The translations under genes and the position numbers were made by a program. A model generated the notes under the pieces. The model did not search any database and had not been told where the DNA came from. It was given only the letters and a program-made list of their open reading frames with translations. This document shows positions 32,557-32,589 of a DNA stretch of 32,589 nt, in pieces. Source of the DNA: an uncultured Ruthenibacterium sp. (GTDB taxonomy: Bacteria; Bacillota; Clostridia; Oscillospirales; Ruminococcaceae); contig CALXBO010000023.1 of assembly GCA_944386565.1 (NCBI GenBank), positions 1-32,589 on the forward strand, given 5' to 3'. The first letter of the stretch is position 1. Each line of letters opens with the position of its first letter.

Positions 32557-32589
32557 GCCCCCGTGCATGGCGCACGGGGGCTTTCTATT
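32557..32589 (+). terminator. Terminator of the carboxyltransferase operon
   Basis: A perfect 10-bp stem GCCCCCGTGC (32557-32566) with GCACGGGGGC (32572-32581) and a five-base loop is followed by TTTCTATT. It lies 11 bases after the stop, so the three-gene operon ends here and does not continue into a membrane decarboxylase subunit. Confidence 0.88.

Overview
The window is a gene-dense, high-GC bacterial chromosome segment, most likely from a Clostridia-class Firmicute of the Oscillospiraceae/Ruminococcaceae type. The reasons are the GC-rich coding sequence, strong AGGAGG-type ribosome sites, consensus sigma-A-like promoters, a YtfJ/GerW-type sporulation protein, and typical firmicute neighbourhoods: DUF177-rpmF, DUF512-der-plsY, and scpA-scpB-DUF2953-ytfJ-rluB. 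The taxonomic placement is an inference from gene order and composition. I see no tRNA, rRNA, CRISPR array, insertion sequence or phage gene, and no gene-free stretch longer than about 150 bases.

Region 1 (1-9540) is one arginine-biosynthesis operon: argG-argC-argJ-argB-argF-carB. It is preceded by a promoter embedded in ARG-box-like operators and closed by a perfect 18-bp hairpin terminator. The last gene is unusual: the carbamoyl-phosphate synthase large subunit is fused in frame to a diaminopimelate epimerase (DapF) domain. In that domain the first of the two expected catalytic cysteines is an alanine. argD, argH and carA are not in the window.

Region 2 (9541-13895) is a self-contained stress-sensing module: an OmpR-type response regulator, a histidine kinase with almost no extracellular sensor, an ABC ATPase and a large FtsX-type permease with an external domain of about 220 residues. 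This resembles Bce/Van-type antimicrobial-peptide sensing and resistance modules. Three CTGTCAY repeats spaced exactly 11 bp lie inside the 3' end of the kinase gene, 10 bp upstream of a -10 element. They look like a PhoB/OmpR-type operator driving the transporter genes.

Region 3 (13896-24766) is mostly housekeeping: mtaB (minus strand), a D,D-carboxypeptidase, pgi, a small P-loop protein of unknown function, DUF177, rpmF, a DUF512 radical-SAM protein, der and plsY. Translationally coupled to plsY are two membrane proteins, one small and single-spanning, one polytopic and GT-C-like. rpmB (minus strand) ends the block.

Region 4 (24767-29259) is a site-2-protease homologue followed by scpA, scpB, DUF2953, ytfJ, an RluB-type pseudouridine synthase and a small unknown protein, many with overlapping stop and start codons. 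Region 5 (29260-32589) is a three-gene biotin-dependent carboxyltransferase operon: a divergent, shortened MmdA/12S-like subunit, a biotin carrier protein and a 5S/OadA-like subunit. It is closed by a terminator and has no sodium-pump subunit, which suggests a soluble transcarboxylase-like enzyme.
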